Assembly: GCA_030248135.1 (NCBI GenBank) | Contig: JASANC010004681.1 | Span: 186,001-250,000, forward strand | Length of the DNA: 64,000 nt | Reading direction: 5' to 3' | Origin: Theristus sp. LFF4_11 | Taxonomy: Eukaryota > Nematoda > Chromadorea > Monhysterida > Xyalidae | Shown here: piece after piece, positions 1 through 10,519 of the stretch | Layout of the letters: the number at the start of each line of letters is the position of its first letter | Position numbering within the stretch: position 1 is the first letter of the stretch | Position numbers and translations under genes: made by a program | The notes under the pieces: model-generated | The model's input: the letters and a program-made list of their open reading frames with translations, nothing else | Databases searched by the model: none | Told to the model about the DNA's origin: nothing

Positions 1-401
1 CTGAGGGAAAAAAATATTGCGCAGCAAAACCATCGGGTAACTGTGGAAACATCCTACCTCAGTTGAACACACACACACACTGTACAATTCAAAACGTGCA
101 ATCAACAACGTCGATTGGCTGTGCCGCATGCTCAATTGACCAATCACCGCAGTGAGCTCAATTGCAGCCAATCAGCTGCCGTCATGCGTGCACAGCCACA
201 TCTGCATTCAACTGTCTTTATATCCAAAGTAACACCCACCCTCACACAACGAACGAATCAATCAATCAATCGCCTTTTCCGCAGTTGTCCGTACGCAAAA
301 ACACCGCACATTCTTCTGTGCGTGCACGAAAACGTGGTGACCCATGCGATTCGGGAATCGTGGCGTACAGATCTCACTGAATGCATCACACTACAGACTG
401 T

Positions 402-407
402 TTTATT
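402..407 (-). terminator. AATAAA polyadenylation signal of the SIAH gene
   Basis: The minus strand reads AATAAA about 90 nt after the SIAH stop codon at 498. Position and sequence fit a poly(A) signal. No transcript evidence is available. Confidence 0.5.
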
Positions 408-497
408 TCGACCACATGACTCAGAACAATATGTTTCGTGCACACACACGCACAGGAACACGATAGAATTGCGGCATTAACGAAACTGCCGATGCAA

Positions 498-3400
498 TCA
501 CATCATGGTGATGGTGACGTTGATTCCCAGGTTGCCGTTTTCGGCGAACAGCTGCGCTGTCGACGTGTCGAACGCCAGGCAGTCGGACTGTTGTATCGCC
601 TGCGCGACGCCTTCATGAATGCTACGCGGCGTCGCCTCCCAGCAGAGACGGCGTCGGTGCGTCGACAGTTCTAGTCTGGAAAAGGGAAAGCGGCGTTGCG
701 GCCGGTTAGTGGCGATTGGAAGGAACGTGCCCGGTAGTTTTTTTTGACCAAAAGAATTTGGAACGTTTCGTTATATGGCGAATCGACCAGTGTCACCCTC
801 GTGGCCTGGTGGTAGTGCGTTAGACTACAGTCTGTGCGCTCGGGGGATCGAGCCCCGCCGAGGGGTGTATAGGCACTTAGTGACAGAGAAAACTCGATGG
901 GCGCGCGCCCTGCTCGACGGCGTTCTCTACGCTTCTCTGGGTTAGCCCTGGCTAAAAACATCGCCTAAAAATCACAACAACAAAAAAACAACAACAAGAG
1001 TCGATATAATCGGACAGAAAATGTGCTTCAGCGCACCGTCGAGACCAAACTCCAACGGCACAACCTGCAGTCCATTTCCAAATCATATGCAATCAGTTGA
1101 TTGGTCGGTGACTACGATATGCATGCCTTGCTGCGGATGTGGACTCAGCAGTGGTGCACAGCACGCAAGCATCACCTGGTTACCAATCTGGTAACTGCGT
1201 ATATCGTAGAACTTGACTGCCAGAGTGCAGACGGAATGAGGCTACAGACAACGCTTTCCCGACGTTCACTTGCCCCTAGGGTTGGCACAGGAAAAAAACC
1301 GGTTTTTTTACCAACCCTACTTGCACCCATTCCCACAAACACGCACCGATACATAAAATTCTCCGCTTGCTTCCGTGATCCGATCAACTCGACAACGGCG
1401 TAGAACATGTGGTGACCGTCATATTTCTCTTGTTTCTCCAGTACCAGCATGAAATGATAGCCGAAACAGCTCTGCATCATCACCCAGTCGACGGCGCCCG
1501 GCAGGTTGATGTCGGTCGCGAGGAACACGATGTCTTCGCCTGAATGCGATTGGGCGAATATTTGGGTAAAAGTGGGGGTAAACTTTTTTGGGTAACATTT
1601 GGTCAGGATTTTTTTCAATGAAAACATAATGAAACCACTTTTTGAAATGTATTTTTCGGGTAGATCTGGCACGTTTCTTTGATGATTCTTGTTTCCGATC
1701 AATCATGCCACCAAACAGCGGATCCACGAGCTCAAACATTTGAGAAACAGTACAATATGCGACGTGGAGTGCGTCTACGTGTGTGATTGTAAAATGAAGT
1801 GGAATAAAAGAAAACATTATCATCACGAATCACAATCACGAACCTTGCAAAGTCGTGATGGACTTGTGCACTTTCATTAAATGTGGCATAACGGCTTCCA
1901 GACTGCCTTGCCATTTACAAGACGCACCAGGACACGGACAACTGTACGGTCTGGAACACATGATTTGAACATGCAGCTTTAGGACGATACAATAAATCCA
2001 AAACAGCCACAAAACTTCAGCACCGTCAGTCCGGTACGCTAATTTTAGAACCAGTTGACATGAATCACATTATTCTACCAATCAACTGTTTCGAGTTGAG
2101 AGAGCAAGCGATTTATATCAAACATCGTTGCGATCTTATGTTGCCAAGCCTTATTGCTTGGCCACCACATCTCTACCTTCAGGCTCTCTTCACTAATCTG
2201 CAGAATAAACTGGCACCAAAGCAGCAACAGAAAATCAGATCGGGCGCTAAACATTCTCGAAGTCAAACTTGGCGCGCGCACCGAAACTCGCACGTCTCTT
2301 CGTGTTCGACTTTCTCCGTGTGCGAAAACGACAGTGGACAACCGGTAGAAGCGAATTTACACGGGAACATTACAGTGTTGGCGATCTTTTCGAGCACAAG
2401 ATTTCTGACGCTTGCTGAAAGAAATCACCAAAATGTCACCAACTGGGTGGCACTTGTTCATGGTTTCACTTTGTTTTCAGACGCTTCTTGGTTGACTGTC
2501 AAAAATTCGACGACTTCAAGAAACAACGTAGAAAATCAAACAAAATTTAAGCAAACAGATCTAATTTAACCCAAACATTTTTACCCATAAAGTACACATA
2601 TATTCACTCACGCACAGGCCCCCGACAAGTGGGGCAACAGGTCAGTTTCGGCCGACAGTTGCCGCAAACGAGATGACCGGACTGGCATTGTAAATACGGT
2701 GGCATCATGTATTCGAGGCAGACGGGACATTCAAACGCGGATAGAACTTCCTGGAAAAAACGTTCGAACTTGAAATTATTTTTGACAGAGAAAAAAATCC
2801 GGGATTACTGCCATGCTACAATCAGTTGTTCAAGTTCGCAACAACAATAAGCACACGAATTCAGGTTAAAAAAGCGCGCAAATTTTTCTGGCCGGCTTCC
2901 CAGTTTTATGGGCTGAATATACGCTGTCACGCGAACGTGTTTTTTGGTGCATGCCTAGGTTTATTCACGCAAACAGCATTGGTTTTCACACCAGATTACA
3001 CTATCTGTGGCTCTGATCTGATGTCTGAAAAGACAGCCACGAAAAGAAAAAAAAACAAAAAATCAACATACCTGATTGGTGGTTGAGGAAGTGGCAGCGG
3101 CGACGACGGTGTTCACTTGCGGCATCGCGGCGCCAGTGACCGTGGGCGTCGCACCGGAGGACGCTTGCGACGAATTGGGCGACTGCGCCATCGGCGCTAA
3201 ACAAATTGGGTAGACTTTTTGGGTAGATCATTTTGGTCAGAATCAGATTTCAGGTAAATTTTTTTTTGTGTTCGTGAATTCCTAGAAATGGAATCAAGCT
3301 GAAAAATTGATATTATGTGCAATGCAACGCTGGGTCTCTGGAATTGGGCGGGCTGATGATTCTGGCAAGGCAACTCGAAGCAGATAATCAGAGAGTCATT

Positions 3401-3954
3401 CAAACTTCTGTCCACTGCACAATTTGCACTTTTGTTTGTACATAATAAAAACTGGAAATAACACCAAACGCCAATAAGCTATGTGCAATTATGACTTCTT
3501 TGTTAAAGTAATTATTCGCGCTCATCGCGCACCGGTTCCGGAAACCAAAAGGTACCAAACTGCGGTTGAAATTCTGTTCTGTTCTGCCTCGACCCGAGCC
3601 CAATTTACCCTCGGCTCTGGAGGGAGTGGAGTGGACCATTAGACATTGTTCGTCACTTAAGTTTCTAGATTATGTGTCTTGCCCACAGCGGGGACGCGGG
3701 ATTCAACCTTTCCATCTATAGAACGGCAGACAGAAGGTCCTGCACCTGAGCTACAGACGCGACAAACGTTTCGTACTCTTCAAGCTCAACTTCCGACAAA
3801 AAATCGGTGACAAAGGGGACGAGTTTTCGAAACCGCCTTACGCACTTGCTGGTGTGCTTTGCACTCGTGCCATGTTCTTCTGCTGCGGATTCGCCGTCGA
3901 CGTCGACGCTCCGCTGATCGGCGGTTTCTGATCGCCCGGAGAGGGATTCGACAT
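498..3954 (-). CDS. siah-1: SIAH/seven-in-absentia E3 ubiquitin-protein ligase, 7 coding exons
   Basis: RING-type E3 ubiquitin ligase of the SINA/SIAH family, which binds an E2 through its RING and substrates through the C-terminal SINA domain. Coding exons on the minus strand are 3846-3954 (ATG), 3072-3196, 2612-2750, 2282-2414, 1844-1950, 1347-1539 and 498-675 (TGA). Phases agree throughout and give 327 residues (human SIAH1 about 282); the surplus is a Ser/Pro/Thr/Gln-rich N-terminus of about 78 residues. The RING (about residues 84-120) shows the C3HC4 pattern, starting FECPVCLEY and ending CPTCRGP. The SIAH zinc-finger follows, with motifs [15 protein letters not shown] and HKSITTLQG. 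The substrate-binding domain carries [17 protein letters not shown] and ends [13 protein letters not shown]. Exon 3 is taken to end before gtgagt at 2611, because this restores the frame into RNLVLEKIA. Introns hold a SINE and a 43-bp hAT remnant. Nothing suggests the gene is broken. Family assignment is close to certain. Confidence 0.95.
780..1000 (+). repeat. tRNA-derived SINE with CAA-rich tail
   Basis: Positions about 797-860 look like a tRNA gene: an A-box-like TGGCCTGGTGG, a perfect T-arm (stem CGGGG/CCCCG around a GATCGAG loop, about 842-858) and a partly paired acceptor stem CCCTCG/CGAGGG. The anticodon arm does not fold normally, and a non-tRNA body runs on to an A-rich (CAACAA)n tail near 975-1000. 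This is the layout of a Pol III SINE rather than a functional tRNA. It lies in the last intron of the SIAH gene. Confidence 0.6.
1083..1225. mobile_element. Degenerate copy of the ATCAGCTGATTGG palindromic MITE
   Basis: Contains GCAATCAGTTGATTGGTCGGTGA at its left and a decayed inverted match (GGTTACCAATCTGGTAACTGCG, then an end AGAACTTGACTG) at its right, like the better copies at 7317, 26078, 31614, 43063 and 59243. The outer left end is not clear. Confidence 0.4.
1277..1319. mobile_element. 43-bp minimal hAT MITE (TAGGGTTGG family)
   Basis: Starts TAGGGTTGGCACAGG and ends ACCAACCCTA with almost no interior: the two inverted ends meet near the centre. It is flanked by CTTGCCCC on the left and CTTGCACC on the right, a 7/8 match to an 8-bp target duplication as made by hAT transposases. 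It sits just downstream of the 1347-1539 exon of the SIAH gene, inside its last intron. Confidence 0.7.
3520..3770 (-). repeat. tRNA-derived SINE, family with TTTGGTACCTT body
   Basis: On the minus strand a tRNA-like head (GTCGCGTCTGTAGCTCAGG, then a decayed B box around GGTTGAATCCC) is followed by a body shared with 35990-36215, including the words AGGTACCAAACT, CCCTCGGCTC and GGACCATTAGA on the plus strand. It lies in intron 1 of the SIAH gene. Copies differ enough to be old. Confidence 0.65.
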
Positions 3955-4430
3955 TTTTGCCCAGTTTTACCGCACAATCAATCGATTATTATTGTTTGTT
4001 GCGGTTGAAGAAACACATGGAAACTTATCTATCAGTTCAGTGACAGTTTCGTTTCCGCTTTTTCGGTCTCTTTGCGCGTAGTTTTGCAGCTGAAATGGAA
4101 CATGAAACTCTAGTGAACGTCGTCGTTTGGAATTTGGATTTTGTCTAACTTGATTCTCAAGGGTCTCAATTCTCAATTCTCAATTTCTTTCAACTCAACG
4201 CGCACGAAAACGGTAACGACCAAAAGCAGTCACAAAATTTCCTGATAATACGCAATGACGACGGGCACAGAAGATAAAAGACTAACATTGGACAAGATAC
4301 GAACGAACTAACAATGGAAGAACAGCAGAACGCAAAAACTGATCGGATCTGGGCAAACATATCTGTCAATTAACGGAACAAATCCACAACCGTAAGAGAA
4401 CACAACCGAAATGGAAACAAGATCAGCAGC

Positions 4431-4855
4431 ATGAAGTCCTCAACATTCAAACTTCAAGATTCTCCAGTCTGTGGCACACAAGAACCAAACGATCCAGTCA
4501 TCACCAGAACAGAAAAACAGAACCAAAATTCATCGATGCAGCATGTTGAAACAAAAAGTTCAAGTATATCTGTTTTGACGCATCATGTTCAACAGAATAA
4601 ACAAGACAAAAGAAGACAAAAAGACAAAAGGGTCGGGTTGGTTTTCCAAAAGAACGTCATGAATCGAGTTTCACTTTCATTGTTTGCTGTTTTTAAAATA
4701 ATGACAAGTGAAGTGACAAAAGACAACATTGTCAGCTGACTGACACATGAATCAGCAGAGATTGATGAAACCTGCAAAAAGTGTGAAGTGGAAAAAGATG
4801 AGACAAGCGACAAGGAAGTGCTGCTGCCCTGCAGGCACGCAGTCTGCGTTGCAGT
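4431..4855 (+). pseudogene. A-rich open stretch ending in a RING-like zinc-finger fragment, cut by a hAT MITE
   Basis: A 102-codon frame opens with ATG at 4431 and closes at 4739. In another frame, about 4742-4855 reads on as a Cys-rich piece with TCKKC, then KEVLLPCRHAVCVAV, resembling part of a C3HC4 RING. It is cut at 4856 by a hAT-type MITE. No splice junction joining the two frames is convincing, and no matching zinc-finger half appears after the repeat block. I read it as a remnant of a gene or transposon protein. A chance ORF next to a chance Cys pattern is also possible. Confidence 0.25.
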
Positions 4856-6322
4856 TAGAGATGTCAAGAAAAAAATTTCCTATTTTTTTCTTTTTAAAAA
4901 AAAATTTAAATTTTTTTTTAAATCAAAGTTGTTCAGAATTTTTCAGGGAGTCCGAATATCACCATCTGAGGAGCCACCGACTTACCATATGACCCCCACT
5001 CATATGGGAGGAGGGTGAAAATTTCAGACTTGGTTTCGGCGACCCCATTTTCCCACCGACGACATCACGTCTCGTGTTTTGCCTCTCAATTCACCTCAAA
5101 TAACATGGAAACAAGTTCAACAACAAACCGGTGTGATCATGCTGACGACACGAGGCGAAACAGCAACGAGCAACCAACGAAGTTACACTTGCAGTGGCAG
5201 ACAGTGCAATTTCGACCTTTCGAGATCCTGAAAAACGATGCATAAATGTGAGTTCTCTGCTTCTATCACACCTTAGCGGCATCGGAATTTGTTGAACTAG
5301 CCTTTGCGACGCTCAAGTACTTCAATGCGCGAGTCGATCATCACTCACCAAGGCTGAAAACAGTCGATAAATCGATCCAGAATTAAAGATGTCAAGAAAA
5401 AAAAATTTTCCATTTTTTTTAAATTTTTTTTTTAATGAAAGTTGTTCAGAATTTTTCAGGGAGTCCGAATATCACCATCTGAGGAGCCACCGACTTACCA
5501 TATGACCCCCACTCATATGGGAGGAGGGTGAAAATTTCAGACTTGGTTTCGGCGACCCCATTTTCCCACCGACGACATCACGTCTCGTGTTTTGCCTCTC
5601 AATTCACCTCAAATAACATGGAAACAAGTTCCACAACAAACCGGTGTGATCATGCTGACGACACGAGGCGAAACAGCAACGAGCAACCAACGAAGTTACG
5701 CTTGCAGTGGCAGACAGTGCAATTTCCACCTTTCGAGATCCTGAAAAACGATGCGTAAATGTGAGTTCTCTGCTTCTATCTCACCTTAGCGACATCGGAA
5801 TTTGTTGAACTAGCCTTTGCGACGCTCAAGTACTTCAATGCGCGAGTCGATCATCACTCACCAAGGCTGAAAACAGTCGATAAATCAATCCAGAATACCA
5901 CCTGCAGCGTTGAAGACTAAGTGACAAGGTAAAGTCAAAGAAAATTTTTGTTGAACTTTCGAAAAATTATGCCAAAAACGGCATTTTCAGGGCACATTAA
6001 AGAAAAAATTTCAAAAATTTTTAATAAAAAAATAAAAAAATGCTCATTTTTTTACTTTTTTAAAAAAAAATTAAAAAAATTTTTTTTTGACCCTTACATC
6101 TCTATCCAGAAATACCACCTGCAGCGTTGAAGACTAAGTGACAAGGTAAAGTCAAAGAAAATTTTTGTTGAACTTTCGAAAAATTTTGCCAAAACCGGCA
6201 TTTTCAGGGCACATTAAAGAAAAAATTTCAAAAATTTTTAATAAAAAAAATAAAAAATGCTCATTTTTTTACTTTTTTTAAAATAAAAATAAAATAAAAA
6301 TTTTTTTTTTGACCGTTACATC
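4856..6322. mobile_element. hAT-type MITE (TAGAGATG family), outer copy interrupted by a second copy
   Basis: The outer copy starts TAGAGATGTCAAG at 4856, is interrupted at 5384 and resumes after 6104, ending near GACCGTTACATC at about 6322, where the terminal TCTA is lost in a T run. Internal sequence matches 5384-6104 and 36477-37252. Each copy carries a 76-codon open frame (first at about 5015-5245), but it begins with GTG and is simply copied with the repeat. The right terminus is damaged. Confidence 0.75.
5384..6104. mobile_element. hAT-type MITE (TAGAGATG family), inner nested copy
   Basis: Begins TAAAGATGTCAAG and ends CCCTTACATCTCTA. It is flanked by TCCAGAAT (5376-5383) and TCCAGAAA (6105-6112), a 7/8 match to an 8-bp target duplication. 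The flanks rejoin into the same family consensus, so one copy has inserted into another. Confidence 0.85.
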
Positions 6323-6339
6323 TTTTTTTTTAATATTTG

Positions 6340-6705
6340 AAGCACGCCCCCCACCGATTTCGGAAACCCGAAGGTACCAAACTCCGGTGGGATTGGGGAA
6401 CGGACGGCTCAGCTCACCATCCCGTGGAACCAATACCCTCGCCACGTGAGGGGGACAGCCTCTAAGCCCCGCTCTGTCCTGGGAGCACCAGTGATCTTAG
6501 CCCGATTTCGGTTTCGGTGGCCTGCGGTCGCTATATCCCCGTAGGGCAGCGAATCCGAAAGCTTTAGTTGAAAACCAGAGTAGTTATTAGAGTAGAGAGC
6601 TACACTGGCGGCAGTTTGTCATCCTCCGTGGGGGATCGAACCCGTCACCTTCTGGGTTGAAGGCGAACGTTAAACACCGAGCCACGGAGGCGACAAGTTG
6701 CAGTA
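6340..6705 (-). repeat. tRNA-derived SINE-like repeat
   Basis: Left part (plus strand) shares GGAAACCCGAAGGTACCAAACTCC with the SINE at 35990. The right end, read on the minus strand, is tRNA-like: acceptor pair CCTCCGTG/CACGGAGG, A-box-like TGGCTCGGTG, perfect B box GGGTTCGATCCCC (about 6640). The middle differs from the other SINEs, so this is a subfamily or a composite. The anticodon loop has 6 nt, so it is not a working tRNA. Confidence 0.6.
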
Positions 6706-7316
6706 GTTGCAGTACGTGAACTTGCGATTGTGAATGTATGAATGAATGAATTACAATATTGTGATAAAAGATGAACTACAATAAACTAAAGCCAGCCAAA
6801 AGAATTAAAGAACCCTGCCAATTTTTCGGTTGGCCGTTGGTTTTTCTCCTTTTTTACTCCGTTCTGCCCGCTGCCTCCGCACAAATGTGGGTGAAACATT
6901 TCTTTCCGACAAAAATGCACTCGCCCGCAGTGTGTGCGTCACAGAAATTTTTAGATATTTTCACCACAGCGCAGTTGCGCAGTGCATAATGCATATTTCA
7001 TATCACATTTGTCCTAATACTACCCACGTATTCTGTTTTTGCGTTCCTTTTGAAAATCAATAAAAATATGAAAGTCATCTTCGCACAGATTGAACACAAA
7101 ATTCTGTGCGGTTTGGCGCGGAATTATTTTCTGAGATGTGACAAAGAATACGAAGTGAAAACACACCATTTTTTTCGCTGCTGGATTGTGCTTCATTAGT
7201 GCATGAACGACCGTGCCTTAGATTTCCTCTCAATTGTCATGAACAAACTTCTGCGCAAGCTGTGCTGGCTGGCGAAAGGACAGTCGCGCGTGAAAGTTTA
7301 TTCTGTTCAATCTGTC

Positions 7317-7485
7317 CACAGTTGAATTATAAATTGTGGGCAGTCGGCTGATTGGTTGGTGATCGTGATGCATGCTTTCTGTGCAGGCATTGCGATTGCA
7401 GTGGGGGCGGAGTTTGTCATGCACAGAAAGCATGCATGCACGTGATTACCAACCAATCAGTTGATTGCCTATAATTTAGAGGTGG
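7317..7485. mobile_element. Palindromic MITE, CAGT...ACTG ends
   Basis: Imperfect inverted repeats about 60 bp long: left CAGTTGAATTATAAATTG then CGGCTGATTGGTTGG; right CCAACCAATCAGTTGATTG then TATAATTTAGAGGTGGACTG. The centre carries GCATGC-rich sequence like other copies of the family. Non-coding. Confidence 0.7.
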
Positions 7486-7489
7486 ACTG

Positions 7490-9640
7490 AAGTAAAATGT
7501 GGGTTTCAATCCAATCAATTCAATCCACAGGAATTCATTGTTCTATTAAAGTCTGATCGGTTTGACAAATAAATAACAACAGAACGGAAAATAGAGTGCA
7601 CACAATGCATATGGTTCTGCTTTTCATTCATCAATTCAGGACGTGTTTATTTTTTGTTTCTCAGTTTCCGTTTGCACTTGCGTTTTGCTGCAAAAACAAA
7701 GTGAGAAAAGTTCGACCAAAAAAGAACTCGACTCGACACGAATGTCGGTTAAGATCGCTGAAAAAGTGAGAAGCCATTGAGGTCATCTGTCTCTGACAGA
7801 ACACTGAAACCCGGCAAAAAGCAATTTTCGTTCTACACGCGAGTAAATCCAAAAAAACACGGCTCTTTTAAACCAAAACCAGAATATGGAGAAATTTATC
7901 AGCCACATATGAAGGATGCTCCGAATGAGCGAGACAATATCGACTCGATCACTGGTTCAATTATTTCAACATCCAAATTTATTTCAATTTTTTAGGTTGC
8001 AAAAATGATTACGAACCCAAAACACCAACTTTTATTCTGCATTGCATCATTGAATAGAAAAAAAACTTCTAAAAACCGATCGGCCACTCGGTCAAGAATT
8101 GACAGTTCACGATAACAGTTCATCCACAACGAGAAAAAAAGTTTGTTTAATGATATCAAAAAGAAGCGTGTGTGTGTGCGTGTCACTTTCTCACGTCATC
8201 ACACCGAAACACCAAAATTCTCCATATTGAAAACTATGACCATTGCGATTGCGGTGAAGCCAAGGCGACGCATTTGACGGTGTTCTATTAAAACTGCCGT
8301 AAAATATAAGAAAAGGCACCAATGGGCGCGTGGCGTAACGCTGTTTCACGTTGCACATAACATTTCAACATTAAAAACACCCGAGTCTCCTAAAAGTATA
8401 AGTGAGTGCAATTTCCGGACTGACAGACAAGCACACTTTTACATTTTACTTCCTTTCACTTTAAACGTCCATTTGTCAAATAGCACCGAGCAAGAGACCG
8501 TGCCTCGCTTCAGGGTGCCCGAAAGTACAGTGCAAAAACACCCGCACACTCGAAACTGAAATATATGGTGCCTCTAAAAATAGCGTGTGGCGTTTTTTCA
8601 TTGTTGAGAAATCCTCTGAATAAACTTGAAGTTGGAATAAAAGTAATTCCATGATACGCTTTCGTTATTCATGAGAAAATGTCTCTGAGCACATCTTATA
8701 AGACAATAAGCTTGATCATTTGAATGTGAGGTGATAAACGAATGTGGGAAAAAGCAACGTGTTTTTAACAAATGAAACATATTATTGATTGAACAGAACA
8801 ACCTTGAAAGTTTGTCGTTCTCCTGGTTTTCTCCTGCATTCTTTGAACAAAATCATGCACACACATACACGAACAAACAAAGTACGTGTAAAATGAATAC
8901 CACCCAAGGTGCCTCTCAGAGTCCATTTTATAAATTCAAGAAGAATAAAACATTTGATTGTGTGAAATTCCGCAGTCATCAAAGACAGCCAAATATTATG
9001 AAAACTTATATACTACAATAGAATGCAGGTATTTATTTATCGAACATACATGCACATTATTAAAACTTTTTTCTGGTAATTTTAGTTTCGGGATTTTCTG
9101 ACCGGGTATCTTTCATATCATCATTCCAAAATTACATTGAAAGATACTGATCTCTTCAAACTGTATTCCACTTACAATTCATGTGTAAAACTTTTTAATG
9201 ACGGACATAATCAGCGCACAACGCCGTTCCGTACCAGCCAAGCAGGCTATCTGTCCAATATGCTAGTCCAACTTTAATAAAAATAATACCGATTGAATTG
9301 ATGAGTAAAAATAAAAACCGACGTAAATGAACAACTGCGTTATTCAAAATTCAATGTGCAAGTGGAAAAAAATTCAGCGCACATTCAGATCGGGTTGTGT
9401 CATCGCGTTTCAAATTCGAGACAAAATACGCATTCATATCGTCTGTCTCGTAGTGGATATTTTTATTTGTACGTTTTCATTGCGTTATGTATGAGATGAC
9501 TCATAACTGTATCAAATAGCAGGGTATAAGAAGTCGTTATTTTGTTTTTTTGAAGACCGAATACAAATTTGATTTTGCATGCAGCAGACAAAATTGAAAG
9601 AATATTTGAAGACGCTGATTGATTACATTTAGACGATTGT
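7490..9640. other. Intergenic, no gene recognised
   Basis: AT-rich sequence. The longest open frames are under 80 codons and show no recognisable domain or splice pattern. I see no repeat structure here beyond short A/T runs and a GT-rich run near 8168-8180. Confidence 0.6.
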
Positions 9641-9645
9641 AACTA

Positions 9646-10432
9646 CAGTCGAACTCAATAAAATGTGGAATCAGCTAATTGGTCGACCGAGGGGAGGCTG
9701 CTCACACTCCGCACCCTTCTTTTTTCGTGGATCTGGATTCTATTGAATCGTGTTTCTTTTGAATGAGTGTGAATTTCTAGCACCCTTTTCATGCTAAAAA
9801 TAAACTCAAAGGGTTGGAGAACTGCGAAATTCAATTTTTTTATTCAACAGCTCAAAATGCATTTTTTACTGACGACGACGACGACGACGTCGTCGCTTAA
9901 TTTTTACGTGTGAACTGAAAGACAAAAGCCTGAAATGAGTGCGCTGTGTAGCCAGCTGAAGGGGGTTTCATTCCTAGCTGACCGATCGACATGCGTCCGC
10001 AATTAAAAAAAATGCGTTCCGACTTCGCGGACGACGACGACACGACGACGACTTTGCTTTCATTTTTCATTTTCACCGTTTTCAAGTTGTTTTTGGTAAG
10101 CTGCTGTGTTCATTTACGTGGTGCACGCAGCAAACCATGCACAGCGCACTCCTTTCAGGCTTTTATTTTTCAGTCCACACGCAAAAATTAAGCGACGACG
10201 TCGTCGTCGTCATTAAACAAAAAATACATTTTGAGTTGAGCTGTGGAATAAAAATTTTCTAAATTTCGCGGTCTCTAACCTTTGAGTTTATTTGTAGCAC
10301 AAAAAGGGTGCTGGAAATTCATAAAAACACGTTTCAATAAAATCCTAATCCACGAAAAAAACGGTGCGGAGTGTGAGCAGCCTCCGCTCGGTCGACCAAT
10401 CAGCTGATTCCACATTTTAGTGAGTTCGACTG
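9646..10432. mobile_element. Long-TIR MITE with (GAC)n cores, copy 1
   Basis: Begins CAGTCGAACTCAATAAAATG after TA and ends with its near inverse (GTGAGTTCGACTG) before TA, so a TA duplication. Inverted repeats run for roughly 350 bp each. Each arm contains a (GAC)n run meeting (GTC)n, itself palindromic. A sister copy lies at 18762-19559. The ends resemble those of the small CAGTCGAACTC MITEs, suggesting one Tc1/mariner-like transposase mobilises both. Confidence 0.8.
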
Positions 10433-10519
10433 TAAAGATCAGAATTCGAGTTGTTCCTGAATATGAGGCAAAAATTTTTATTTTTGACATGTGTCCATAC
10501 TCAAAAGTTACATCTCGTA

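Noticed and set aside
780..860. Functional tRNA gene
   Set aside because: The T-arm is perfect but the anticodon arm does not form a normal 7-base loop, and a SINE body and A-rich tail follow.
2060..2569. 169-codon plus-strand frame
   Set aside because: It is antisense to a SIAH exon and intron on the minus strand; no domain.
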